Program-made: the position numbers and the translations under genes | NCBI GenBank assembly: GCA_018266375.1 | Contig: JAFEAO010000009.1 | Coordinates: 1 to 53,640, forward strand | From: Bdellovibrionales bacterium | GTDB lineage: Bacteria > Bdellovibrionota > UBA1018 > CAIMNF01 | Direction: 5' to 3' | Length of the DNA stretch: 53,640 bases | In this document: positions 38,573-46,747 of the stretch, piece by piece | How positions within the stretch are numbered: position 1 is the first letter of the stretch | How the letters are laid out: each line of letters opens with the position of its first letter | Notes under the pieces: generated by a model | The model's input: only the letters and a program-made list of their open reading frames with translations | Database searches by the model: none | What the model was told of the DNA's origin: nothing

Positions 38573-38601
38573 TTGTAAGTTGATCGTTTTTCTGGCATAA
38601 T
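38573..38601 (+). promoter_or_regulatory. Promoter for kamA
   Basis: TTGTAA (38573-38578) and CATAAT (38596-38601) are separated by 17 bases, and TGG before the -10 box makes it an extended -10. The -10 box overlaps the ATG at 38600 and ends seven bases before the ATG at 38609, so a leaderless mRNA starting at 38609 is likely. Confidence 0.6.
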
Positions 38602-38608
38602 GGCCCCC

Positions 38609-39775
38609 ATGGCTTACGAAATCAAAACAATTAACACAGTGCGTGAGCGTCATTTCAAACCGGCTCCTCGTCCGGATATGTGGAAGGACGCGACCGATAA
38701 AGATTGGAACAACTGGATTTGGCAACAACAGAAGCGCATCAAAACGATGGACGCTCTCGAGAAGCTGATTAAAGTCACCGACGGCGAGCGCCAAGCGTTT
38801 GCTCAGTCGCACGAGATGTTTAACATGGCGATCACGCCATACTATGCGGCGCTGATGGATCCCGAAGATCCGAACTGTCCGATCCGTTTGCAATCCGTCC
38901 CATCTCCAGGCGAATTGCACATCGCGCCCGAAGACCTGGAGGATCCGCTCGCGGAAGAACGCGACATGCCGGTTCCAGGAATTACGCATCGCTATCCTGA
39001 CCGCGTTTTGTTTTACACCACTCACAACTGCGCGATGTACTGCCGTCACTGTACTCGCAAACGTAAAGTGGCTGATCCGGATTCTGCGGCGTCTGCAAAG
39101 GCGCTCGAAGATGGTTTGGCGTATATTGAGCGCACGAAGTCGATTCGCGACGTCGTGATTTCGGGTGGTGATGCGCTCTCCAACTCGGACGACCGTCTTG
39201 AATATATTTTGTCCCGCCTGCGCGCGATGGATCACATCGAAGTTTTCCGCATCGGAACACGTAACTTGGTCACGCTTCCGCAACGGATTACCGATGACTT
39301 CTGCAAAATGATCCGCAAGTATCATCCGGTGTTCATTCACACGCACTTCAACCACCCGAAAGAGTGTACCGAAGAAGCGTTCGATGCATGCGCACGCCTC
39401 GCGGATGCGGGCGCCGTGATCAACAACCAACAAGTGTTGTTGAAAGGCATTAACGACGACGCAAAAATCATCAAGAAGTTGAATCATCTTCTCCTTATGA
39501 TGCGAGTTCGTCCTTACTACATGTTCCAGGCAGATCTCTCGCAAGGTATCGGGCACTTCCGCACTCCGGTCGAGAAGGGTATCGAAATTATTCAGCAACT
39601 TCGCGGCTGGACGAGCGGTATGGCCGTCCCTCACTTCGTGATCGATGCTCCTGGCGGCGGCGGCAAAATCCCGCTTTTGCCGAAATACGTGCAAAGCCAC
39701 GAAGGGAAAACGTGGAAGTTACGTAACTACAAAGGCGACGAATATACTTATATTGAGCCTTCTGACGAGAAGTAA
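38609..39775 (+). CDS. kamA: Lysine 2,3-aminomutase
   Basis: This 388-residue radical SAM enzyme has CAMYCRHC, the CxxxCxxC site for the 4Fe-4S cluster (Cys-141, Cys-145, Cys-148 counted from this start). FQADLSQGIGHFRTPV and FVIDAPGGGGKIP keep the two Asp residues that bind lysine in KamA. This favours true lysine 2,3-aminomutase, which makes beta-lysine, over EpmB. PLP binds through a Lys in the GGGGKIP region. I chose the ATG at 38609 because the promoter -10 box overlaps the alternative ATG at 38600. It is followed by a small lipoprotein gene 13 bases later. Confidence 0.92.
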   Translation: MAYEIKTINTVRERHFKPAPRPDMWKDATDKDWNNWIWQQQKRIKTMDALEKLIKVTDGERQAFAQSHEMFNMAITPYYAALMDPEDPNCPIRLQSVPSPGELHIAPEDLEDPLAEERDMPVPGITHRYPDRVLFYTTHNCAMYCRHCTRKRKVADPDSAASAKALEDGLAYIERTKSIRDVVISGGDALSNSDDRLEYILSRLRAMDHIEVFRIGTRNLVTLPQRITDDFCKMIRKYHPVFIHTHFNHPKECTEEAFDACARLADAGAVINNQQVLLKGINDDAKIIKKLNHLLLMMRVRPYYMFQADLSQGIGHFRTPVEKGIEIIQQLRGWTSGMAVPHFVIDAPGGGGKIPLLPKYVQSHEGKTWKLRNYKGDEYTYIEPSDEK

Positions 39776-39788
39776 CCGACGAGTCCTG

Positions 39789-40247
39789 ATGAAATTGAAG
39801 TCGCCCTTTGGGCTGCTGATCTCGACGTTGATTCTGACCGCATGCGCGACTTCGCTTCCGAAGGAGCGGCATTTGTCTTACTTTTTTCCGGATCATGAAG
39901 TTTACGTGGATAAGCCGACGGGCAAGCGTTTTGGTCAAACCTTTAAACCGCTGGGTTGGGTAAAGACCAAAGTGCGTTGGCCGACGATGGAACAAGCCCC
40001 GAACGATCAGTCGCTCTGTCGTAACTATTACAATAAGGGCGCGGCTCAATTGTTTGATGAAGGCGAGAAGGTCGGAGCGGACGCAGTCATTCAAGTTCGT
40101 TCGGTAGTGTTGCTGTTAAACGGGCAAATGCAGGAGTATCCGACGCCCGAATGCTCTGACGACGGAGCGGAAGGCGAGATCCTCATGAAGGGGATTGCCA
40201 TACGGTACGACCCGACTCCTACGCCGGCCCCCTCTAGAAAACACTAA
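39789..40247 (+). CDS. Lipoprotein of unknown function
   Basis: This 152-residue protein has a lipobox (LILTAC, Cys-19). The mature part contains two further cysteines (SLCRNYYNKGAAQLF and TPECSDDG). It has a folded region near residues 50-140 (GADAVIQVRSVVLLL) of the kind seen in DUF4156-like or RcsF-like lipoproteins, but I cannot assign it. It starts 13 bases after kamA and is probably in the same operon. No strong ribosome-binding site is seen. Confidence 0.7.
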   Translation: MKLKSPFGLLISTLILTACATSLPKERHLSYFFPDHEVYVDKPTGKRFGQTFKPLGWVKTKVRWPTMEQAPNDQSLCRNYYNKGAAQLFDEGEKVGADAVIQVRSVVLLLNGQMQEYPTPECSDDGAEGEILMKGIAIRYDPTPTPAPSRKH

Positions 40248-40340
40248 TTATTTCAACATATTGTGTTTAGTCTTTTCTCGATCTTTCGCTTAAGGTTTTG
40301 GCACGGTTCTCCGATAAGACTTTGACGAGGACATTGCTTA

Positions 40341-42242
40341 ATGAGCACTTCTGTACTTAAAAAATTCGGCAAATACTTCCTCCTCGACTTGATCGGGGAA
40401 GGCGGCATGGCTGAAATTTTCCGCGCACGAATCGCATCTTTGGATGCGAACGGGCGCCTCCTTGTCATTAAGCGTATCCAAGCGGCTTACAGCAACAACC
40501 CTGAGTTTTTGCAGATGTTCCGCTCGGAAGTGCAAGTCACCATGCGCTTCACTCACCCGAACATCGTGCAATTGTACGAGGCGGGTGAAGAAGTCGGCAT
40601 GCAGTTCATCGCAATGGAATTCGTCGACGGCCGCAATTTGCGTCAGGTTTTGTCGAAGCTCCATCACAAGCAACAGCGTATGCCGATCCCGGCGGCAGCC
40701 TTCATCGTCGAGCAAACCGCACAAGGCTTGCACTACGCACACACTTTTAAAGACCGGATCACCGGTGAGCCATTGAACCTCGTTCACCGCGATGTGAGCC
40801 CGCAAAACTTGCTTTTGTCTTACGACGGCAACATCAAGGTCATCGACTTCGGTATCGCCAAGGCGACCACAAACGGCGAGGCAACTCGTGCGGGCGTCAT
40901 TAAAGGTAAACTCAGCTACCTTTCTCCGGAACAGGTTTTGGGCGAAGTACTTGATTCGCGTTCGGATATCTTCGCGATGGGGATCGTGCTTTGGGAACTC
41001 CTGACCGGCAAGCGTTTGTTCGTGGCAGAAGGCGAAAACGAATTCCAAGTTTTGAAAATGATCGAGAGCTGTAACACCTTCGTGAAACCGCCGTCGACAT
41101 ACAACACCGAGATCTCTCGCGAGCTCGATATGATCGTGATGCAGGCTTTGGCCCGCGATCCGCGCAAACGGTTCCAAACCGGCGAAGAGATGGCTCGCGC
41201 GCTCCGGAAGGTGCTCGCGCACCAGTTCTCTGATTTCGGTCCATCGGATCTTTCTCAATTCGTGAAAAAGTTGTTCCATGAGTTGATCGTGGACGACCGC
41301 AAGCAGCTCCAAATGCTCAACTCGCGTGCCGAAGAATTGATCGCGCTTGGAACCCAAGATACTCAGACCAAGACAGACGCGGCAGTCTCTGCTCCGGCGA
41401 AACCGGCCGGACATGCCGACCATACCCGCGTCGCTCAAAACTTCATGGGAGACAAATTCGACAAATCTCAGATGAAGAGCGCCGAAAGACTTGAAATTAA
41501 CGGGCCTAAAAATCAGCTAAAAGTGCCAATTCGTGGACCGCAAGCGACCCGCACCGGTCCTCAAGTGGTTCGTCCGACCGCCCATGTTCGCCAAGAATAC
41601 GATCCGTATCCGAATCAAGCCGGCCCGGTCAAAGGCTTGGTCGGCTTGATCGTCGCGGGTCTCGCGCTCTTCTTTGCTTACAATCAGTGGTCTTCTCACC
41701 GTGAAGTCGCGCCTGCGCCGACAGTGAAGTCGTTGCCAGTGAGCACGAACAACGTTAAATTCCGTCTCCGTATTTTCCCGGACAACGGCGTCTCCAAGAC
41801 TCGCGCGACGATCAACTCCCAGGTTATCGACATGCGTACCGGTGCGATCGAAGTTCCCATGGGTGAGTCGCTTGAGCTCGTGGTCGAGCGCCCGGGCTTC
41901 GAGACTTTGCGTAAGGAATTTACCGTAAAAGACGACGATTTGAACGATAACAAGGAAATGACGATGCAGGTAAAGCTCGAGCCGATGGCTTACGGCTTAC
42001 TCTCGATCAGCACCCAGCCGGCACTTGCGCAAGTGAGCATTGTGAATATCGATCAGGGTTCAACCGGCAATCGTAAGCCGGCTTACTCGCTCTCGACTCC
42101 GATCGAGCTTGAGAAGTTACCGGCGGGTCACTATCAAATCACGATTCGGAATGACCTCCTGAACGTTCAGAAGACCATCCAGGTCGAAATAAAGGAAGGC
42201 GACCGTAAGGTCATTTCCAACCTTCCGCTCGATAGCAACTAG
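40341..42242 (+). CDS. Membrane Ser/Thr protein kinase with PEGA-like domain
   Basis: This 633-residue protein has a kinase domain at residues 10-290: GEGGMAEIFRA (glycine loop), Lys-44 in LVIKRI, HRDVSPQN with Asp-151, and DFG with Asp-169. The HRDVSPQN loop, with Ser in place of Lys, is common in Myxococcota and Bdellovibrionota kinases. A linker of about 140 residues is followed by one membrane helix (GLVGLIVAGLALFFAYNQW, near residue 430). The extracellular part (residues 455-633) resembles PEGA repeats (VPMGESLELVVERPGF, LEKLPAGHYQITIRN). It probably senses the envelope. GAGGA precedes the ATG. A short hairpin follows the stop. Confidence 0.93.
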   Translation: MSTSVLKKFGKYFLLDLIGEGGMAEIFRARIASLDANGRLLVIKRIQAAYSNNPEFLQMFRSEVQVTMRFTHPNIVQLYEAGEEVGMQFIAMEFVDGRNLRQVLSKLHHKQQRMPIPAAAFIVEQTAQGLHYAHTFKDRITGEPLNLVHRDVSPQNLLLSYDGNIKVIDFGIAKATTNGEATRAGVIKGKLSYLSPEQVLGEVLDSRSDIFAMGIVLWELLTGKRLFVAEGENEFQVLKMIESCNTFVKPPSTYNTEISRELDMIVMQALARDPRKRFQTGEEMARALRKVLAHQFSDFGPSDLSQFVKKLFHELIVDDRKQLQMLNSRAEELIALGTQDTQTKTDAAVSAPAKPAGHADHTRVAQNFMGDKFDKSQMKSAERLEINGPKNQLKVPIRGPQATRTGPQVVRPTAHVRQEYDPYPNQAGPVKGLVGLIVAGLALFFAYNQWSSHREVAPAPTVKSLPVSTNNVKFRLRIFPDNGVSKTRATINSQVIDMRTGAIEVPMGESLELVVERPGFETLRKEFTVKDDDLNDNKEMTMQVKLEPMAYGLLSISTQPALAQVSIVNIDQGSTGNRKPAYSLSTPIELEKLPAGHYQITIRNDLLNVQKTIQVEIKEGDRKVISNLPLDSN

Positions 42243-42248
42243 CTAAGA

Positions 42249-42269
42249 CAAGCGTCAGGAGGACGCTTG
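42249..42269. terminator. Hairpin between convergent genes
   Basis: CAAGCGTC (42249-42256) pairs perfectly with GACGCTTG (42262-42269) around a five-base loop. It lies between the kinase stop and the stop of the response regulator at 42274. It has no T run, so termination is inferred from position only. Confidence 0.5.
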
Positions 42270-42273
42270 CCGC

Positions 42274-42948
42274 TTACGGCACGTACTTATATCCGACGCC
42301 GTAGACGCTTTGGATATGGTTGTTCATCGCCGGGATTTTTTTGCGTAATGAACGAATGTGCACATCGATCGTACGATCAGTAGTCTGGGTTGCGGTGTCG
42401 CGCCAGATTTCTTTCATGATTTCTTCGCGTGATACGACCACGCCGAAACGAGAGGCGAGCAGGCGTAGAATGTCGTACTCAGTGAGAGTGAGTACCACAG
42501 CTTCGCCGCCGTAGCTTGCGATGCGTTTAGCCGTGTCGATATCGAGTAAGCCCACTTTTACGCGCGGAGGAGGGTTAGCCTTCGCACGGGCCAGGTGAGA
42601 TTTGATGCGGGCCAGGAGTTCTTTGTGGTCGAAAGGTTTTGGAAGGTAATCGTCCGCGCCTTGAGAGATCCCGTAGGTGATTTCAGCGGTGGTATTTTTA
42701 CCTGACAAGAAGATTACCGGGATATTTTTGGTTTTTTCTTCGGTTTTCAGGGCTTTGCAGGTGTCGTACCCGTTCATGGTCGGCATGACGACGTCGAGGA
42801 CGATGATTTCAGGTTGGTAGGTTTTAGCGTGCTCGATGCCTTCGATTCCGTTTTCGGCGATCAGGACTTCAAATTCACGGCTCAGCATAACTTGCAAAAA
42901 CCGGCGCGTATCCGGATTGTCCTCAATAACGAGTACCCTAGGCTTCAT
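42274..42948 (-). CDS. OmpR/PhoB-type response regulator
   Basis: This 224-residue protein has a receiver domain (residues 1-115) with the acidic pocket Glu-9/Asp-10, phosphoacceptor Asp-52 in IIVLDVVMPTMNG, Ser-82 in place of the usual Thr and Lys-104 in LPKPFDHKE. A winged-helix DNA-binding domain follows (residues about 130-224; TDRTIDVHIRSLRKKI and SVYGVGYKYVP). Its ATG overlaps the stop of the upstream 48-residue gene by four bases. The partner histidine kinase is not in the window. Confidence 0.94.
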   Translation of the reverse strand: MKPRVLVIEDNPDTRRFLQVMLSREFEVLIAENGIEGIEHAKTYQPEIIVLDVVMPTMNGYDTCKALKTEEKTKNIPVIFLSGKNTTAEITYGISQGADDYLPKPFDHKELLARIKSHLARAKANPPPRVKVGLLDIDTAKRIASYGGEAVVLTLTEYDILRLLASRFGVVVSREEIMKEIWRDTATQTTDRTIDVHIRSLRKKIPAMNNHIQSVYGVGYKYVP

Positions 42949-43091
42949 GAGTGTTCTTTCTCCGAGAGATTTAACAGCAATTTTCTGGCGGCGTCTTCAA
43001 GCGCGTCCAACAAAATCTTTTTGTCCTCGGCATTCAGGGGAGAATCGGTTGAGATCATTTTGTCGAGGGGATGTAAGTTCTTTGAATTCAT
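42945..43091 (-). CDS. 48-residue protein between STAS-like gene and response regulator
   Basis: This is a small gene that a length cut-off would miss. It starts MNSKNLHPLDKMISTDSPLN, then has a charged amphipathic helix (EDKKILLDALEDAARKLLLNL) and ends in KEHS. The ATG (43089-43091) overlaps the stop of the upstream STAS-like gene (43088-43090) as ATGA. Its own stop (42945-42947) overlaps the response regulator ATG (42946-42948) the same way. Both junctions fit translational coupling. There is no signal peptide or membrane segment. It could be a small adaptor or a partner of the STAS-like protein. The function is unknown. Confidence 0.65.
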   Translation of the reverse strand: MNSKNLHPLDKMISTDSPLNAEDKKILLDALEDAARKLLLNLSEKEHS

Positions 43092-43564
43092 TTTAAGCTA
43101 CTCCAGATCTTTTCAAAGAAAACGAAAGGAGAAATCGAATGCGGCGAGCGTTTTACCTTCTCCTTTAACTCTTTGTTTTCTTCGGTAAGTTGTTTGATTT
43201 GTTCTTTGACCTTTTCGCGCAGCTCAAGCTTGGATTCGAGGATGCGCACGTGTTTTTCAAGCGCGGCTTCGACGACCAGTTTCGGAGCACTTAAGGATTC
43301 GAAGTCACTTTGCGCGACCGCCAAGCTCAAATTTTTAGCCGACGCAAGCGTTCGTACTTCGCTCAGGATCGAATGAATCTCCGCATCAGGGATCATCAGA
43401 GTCGCCTGGCTAAGGTCGACAACTAAGAAGAGAGGATTCGTTTCCAAGAATGTGAAAAGTGAAGTTCTTAACACTTTCGCGTCTTGCGAAGTGATCTCGC
43501 CTTGCACCGAGAACGTGTGAATACTATTTTTCATTGAAAACAGGAGCTTCATCCTGCTTAACAT
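43088..43564 (-). CDS. STAS-like protein with C-terminal coiled coil
   Basis: This 158-residue protein looks like a STAS domain, as in anti-sigma factor antagonists: HTFSVQGEITSQDAKVLRTSLFTF, FLVVDLSQATLMIPDAEIHSILSEV and LSLAVAQSDFESLSA. A classical antagonist has a Ser or Thr phosphosite in the DLS region, and the DLSQATL segment is in the right place. The last 50 residues form a coiled coil (VREKVKEQIKQLTEENKELKEKV-like). I list the longest start. An ATG four codons later and one ten codons later are also possible. It is the first gene of a three-gene coupled operon with the 48-residue gene and the response regulator. Confidence 0.6.
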   Translation of the reverse strand: MLSRMKLLFSMKNSIHTFSVQGEITSQDAKVLRTSLFTFLETNPLFLVVDLSQATLMIPDAEIHSILSEVRTLASAKNLSLAVAQSDFESLSAPKLVVEAALEKHVRILESKLELREKVKEQIKQLTEENKELKEKVKRSPHSISPFVFFEKIWSSLK

Positions 43565-43714
43565 TCTTTCATGTTCTTTTAACGATTCAAATAGTCATGA
43601 GTTTGTCGTCAAGGTTCTGACGATCGCGGGTTTTGCGCCAAAAAATAAAGCTTAGCGCCTGATCAGCCGATCTGTTTTAAGAGGGTGTGTCTCCAGGACC
43701 ACATTCAGGGACGA

Positions 43715-44851
43715 ATGAAAACTTTGGCGCGTACATTAGTATTATTGATTTTTGGAATCATGCAGTTGCATGAGGCCGTCGGGCGTCCTTACAACTATCC
43801 GGCCATCCGGTATATCAATACCGCGGGCAACGAAATGGGCGGAGTTGTCGCTCCGATCGCAGATGAGGTGGGGAATTCGCTTTTCAATAACCCGGCGGCC
43901 CTCGCTAGAAATACCAAATTTAAAGCCGAATACCTCAATCTCAACCTCGAAAGCGACGCTGGTCTTTTAAGCGGTGTTGGCCTTAGCACCACGAAGATGA
44001 CGAGCTTGGGAGGCATGATCGGAGATCTGAACGCCCACGCCGGCACGACGTACGCTGCCGGACTGGTCAACCTTACCGCACTTTCTTGGGGCGGTTTAGC
44101 CGTAGGGCTCATGTTTCAAGAGCAGGCAAAGGCAGTTTCAAACGGCACGACCGTTCAATACGATACCGTCAGTCAGTTCATACCGGCCGCAGGTTACGGG
44201 CTTGCTCTCGCCCGCGGGGTAGTCCGCTTGGGTTACAGCCTTCAGTACGTGAGCCAAGCTTACGGTACCGCAAATACCGCTGCGACCAATACCAGCGCTT
44301 CTTTTCTTGATGGCATCAACGAAGGCCGAGGCCTTTCGCACACGATGTCCGCGAACTTTGTCTTTCCGTTTACTTACTTGCCGACCTTTACGATTGTCGG
44401 CCGAAACCTTTTCGGTACTCACTTCGTGGCGGGCAGTATGTTTGGCCGTGCGAAGAACCCGATCGGGATCACTCCGGACGAACCGATGAGCGTCGATCTC
44501 GCGTTCAACATGACGATCCGGATCTCAGGTGCCGCGAAATCGCATTGGTATTTTCAATACAAGGATATCACGAGCGCCTACTCGATCCCGTTCTTGGATC
44601 GAATGAGCTTTGGTGCCGAGATCGGATTTAGCGAACACTTTAACGTGCGCGCCGGACTTGAAGGCACTCAATGGTCGGCCGGTATCGGATACAAGAGCAC
44701 CGGAAGCGAAATCAATTTGGGGATGTATCACGAACCCGTCGTTCTGACCGGCACGGACTCGTGGGATACCCGATTCGGGCTTCAGTATAAAATTTACTTC
44801 CAAGACGCAAACACTCGCGATCGCGATGGCGAAGCAAAGGCTAAACAGTGA
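43715..44851 (+). CDS. Outer-membrane beta-barrel protein
   Basis: This 378-residue protein has a signal peptide (MKTLARTLVLLIFGIMQLHEAVG). The rest is made of alternating amphipathic strands with aromatic ends (TYAAGLVNLTALSWGGLAVGLMF, MSFGAEIGFSEHFNVRAGLEG, WSAGIGYKS, TRFGLQYKIYF), typical of a 12-14 stranded barrel. The family may be PorV- or FadL-like. I cannot choose between them. I chose the ATG at 43715 because AGGGA is upstream. The SpoIIE-type phosphatase gene follows after 10 bases, with GAGGA upstream of its ATG, so they are probably in one operon. Confidence 0.75.
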   Translation: MKTLARTLVLLIFGIMQLHEAVGRPYNYPAIRYINTAGNEMGGVVAPIADEVGNSLFNNPAALARNTKFKAEYLNLNLESDAGLLSGVGLSTTKMTSLGGMIGDLNAHAGTTYAAGLVNLTALSWGGLAVGLMFQEQAKAVSNGTTVQYDTVSQFIPAAGYGLALARGVVRLGYSLQYVSQAYGTANTAATNTSASFLDGINEGRGLSHTMSANFVFPFTYLPTFTIVGRNLFGTHFVAGSMFGRAKNPIGITPDEPMSVDLAFNMTIRISGAAKSHWYFQYKDITSAYSIPFLDRMSFGAEIGFSEHFNVRAGLEGTQWSAGIGYKSTGSEINLGMYHEPVVLTGTDSWDTRFGLQYKIYFQDANTRDRDGEAKAKQ

Positions 44852-44861
44852 GGACAAAACG

Positions 44862-45965
44862 ATGAAACACTGGGCGATTTTTACGCAGGACAAAGCAAAA
44901 GAAAAACAATGGAAATCCGATCTCACGTCGTTATCTCGCGGCCTCGAAAACGTATTTGATTCCTTCAATGCGATTTTTGTCGATGCAAAACATCCGGCCT
45001 GGCAGGCAGGCCTGCAACAGATCGATCGTAACGGTAAGTCGGTGGTGCTTGTGACTGAAGAGAACGACTTTTTGCCCGATGCTCGCGACCTGGCATTGAT
45101 CGACGATATCATCGTCTACCCGTTCCGTTTGGGCGAGCTCATTTCCAAAGTCAAGCATGCCTCCGCGATGGAGCAGCTGGAAGATCTGAAGCGCGATGTG
45201 ATTTCCGCACACGACCAAGTGGTGAAATCGAACAACACGTTAGAGCGTATTTTGGAAGCCAAGACGCCCAAGCGCTTTCAAGGCATCCGCGGCCTCAATA
45301 TCATGAGTCGCCACCTTACGGGATTAAAACCGGGCGGGGATTATTTCGACGTGTTCGAGTCCGAGAAAAAAGAAATCGTGAACGTGCTCTTGTGCGACAG
45401 CTCAAGTTATGGGCTTTCAAGCGCGCTTCTAGGAATGATCCTGTCGAGCTCGGCGAAAATCGCGTCCGACGTCAGCATGAATACCGGCGATTGGATTCGC
45501 GCGATTTTTAACGAACTCAAGGTCGCGCTCGGCGAGAATGAGCACTTGAGCGTGTTCTTCGGCCGTTTGAACAAGCGCGATTATTCGTTTAACTATCAAC
45601 TGCACGGCACGATCGAGGCATTTATCGTCGATAAAGCCGGCGACTGCCATCCGCTCGAAAAATCGGGTAGCCGAATGAGTCACCTGCATCCGCCGGGCGA
45701 TAGCTTCGAGCGTAAGGTGCATCTCAATCCAAAAGACCGCCTCGTGCTCCTCTCCGACGGGTTTGTGCGTGGCATGGGAGGGGAATTTTATTTGAACAAG
45801 CTCTTCCGTGAGAAGATGAACCGCGATCCGTTCCAGCTCGTCAACGAGCTTGCGTATCAGATCAAATCCAAAGTCACCGAGGGCGAGACGTTCCCGGGCG
45901 AGGATTGCTCGGCGATCGTGATCGACATCGAAAGCAACGTGCTTCGGTTAGCGCCGACCGGTTGA
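44862..45965 (+). CDS. SpoIIE-type PP2C phosphatase with a degenerate receiver-like N-terminus
   Basis: This 367-residue protein has a C-terminal SpoIIE-type PP2C domain. GGDYFD (residues 158-163) carries a metal-binding Asp. CDSSSYG (Asp-179) stands where GDVSGHG is usual, and LVLLSDGFVRG and GEDCSAIVIDI complete the metal site. Residues 1-110 resemble a receiver domain (SVVLVTEENDFLPD, DDIIVYPFRLGELISKV) but lack the Asp phosphosite of a normal receiver. Such phosphatases act on STAS antagonists. The STAS-like protein encoded at 43088 is a plausible substrate, by inference. GAGGA lies before the ATG. Confidence 0.82.
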   Translation: MKHWAIFTQDKAKEKQWKSDLTSLSRGLENVFDSFNAIFVDAKHPAWQAGLQQIDRNGKSVVLVTEENDFLPDARDLALIDDIIVYPFRLGELISKVKHASAMEQLEDLKRDVISAHDQVVKSNNTLERILEAKTPKRFQGIRGLNIMSRHLTGLKPGGDYFDVFESEKKEIVNVLLCDSSSYGLSSALLGMILSSSAKIASDVSMNTGDWIRAIFNELKVALGENEHLSVFFGRLNKRDYSFNYQLHGTIEAFIVDKAGDCHPLEKSGSRMSHLHPPGDSFERKVHLNPKDRLVLLSDGFVRGMGGEFYLNKLFREKMNRDPFQLVNELAYQIKSKVTEGETFPGEDCSAIVIDIESNVLRLAPTG

Positions 45966-45982
45966 TTGACAAAGTAAGTACC

Positions 45983-46747
45983 TTAACGTCGGGTCGGATT
46001 CAAGAGCACCGCCATGATCCAAGGATAGTAGGTCGCCACACGGGTGTGGATTCCATAGAGAGGGCTTCCGTCGTCGTTGTGCCAGCCCCAAATCGTTAAT
46101 CCGTAGAGATAGACGTTGTTACGTACGCCGACGCGAAACATCGGGCCACCCGAGTCGCCGCCGGCCGGAGCGCACCGGCTCGAAGCATTGAGTTGCAGTT
46201 CGCTCGTCGAGTAAGCAGGGTTTAAAACCGTGGTGAGGCAAGTGCGCAATACGCCCGCACTGCCGGCGCTGTTACTCATTCCGAATCCGCCGACTTCGAC
46301 CGCGTCGCCCGTGTGTAAAACTGCAGCGTCTTTAACCATCAACGCCGGCTTGTAACCGCGAGGAAGCGAGCCCGAAAAAATCACGATGGCGATATCGTAC
46401 GCGTTCTTTACGTTGGGCAGACGGCTTGCGTACTCATCGTATTGTTTCGGAATGTAAACTTGATAAGCACCGCGATAAAGCGGAGTGGTCGTGCCGTTCA
46501 GACCGAAAGTCACGGCGAGCGTGCTGACCGGACGGCCTTTCACGCAGTGAGCGGCCGTGAGAATGGCGCTTGGATGAATCAACACGCGCGAACAAAAAGC
46601 TTTTACCGTTGAGGTTGAGAGTGAAACTGCTGAGGCCGCGATCGATTGATCCGGAGTGACATCATTGCCACCGATAATTCGTTGTGCGAAGGCAGTCGAT
46701 TGAACTGCGAGTGCGCCTGCGATGGTCGTGATAAGTAGGCGATTCAT
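45983..46747 (-). CDS. Secreted trypsin-like serine protease
   Basis: This 254-residue protein has a signal peptide (MNRLLITTIAGALAVQSTAFA), and the mature trypsin start IIGG follows at QRIIGG. The triad is His in TAAHC, Asp in YDIAIVIF and Ser in GDSGGPMF. Two cysteine pairs match S1 disulphides (FCSRVL/AAHC and TCLTTVL/RCAPAGG). It is the third gene of an mscS-cofE-like-protease operon. The start overlaps the stop of the preceding gene by ATGA, so translation is coupled. The partners of this protease are not clear. Confidence 0.94.
   Translation of the reverse strand: MNRLLITTIAGALAVQSTAFAQRIIGGNDVTPDQSIAASAVSLSTSTVKAFCSRVLIHPSAILTAAHCVKGRPVSTLAVTFGLNGTTTPLYRGAYQVYIPKQYDEYASRLPNVKNAYDIAIVIFSGSLPRGYKPALMVKDAAVLHTGDAVEVGGFGMSNSAGSAGVLRTCLTTVLNPAYSTSELQLNASSRCAPAGGDSGGPMFRVGVRNNVYLYGLTIWGWHNDDGSPLYGIHTRVATYYPWIMAVLLNPTRR

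Noticed and set aside
38504..39700. Long minus-strand reading frame continuing upstream of the PilZ gene
   Set aside because: It is antisense to kamA, whose radical SAM motifs are clear. Only the part from 38503 down has recognisable domains.
40338..41438. 366-residue minus-strand frame inside the kinase gene
   Set aside because: It is antisense to the kinase domain, which has all catalytic motifs.
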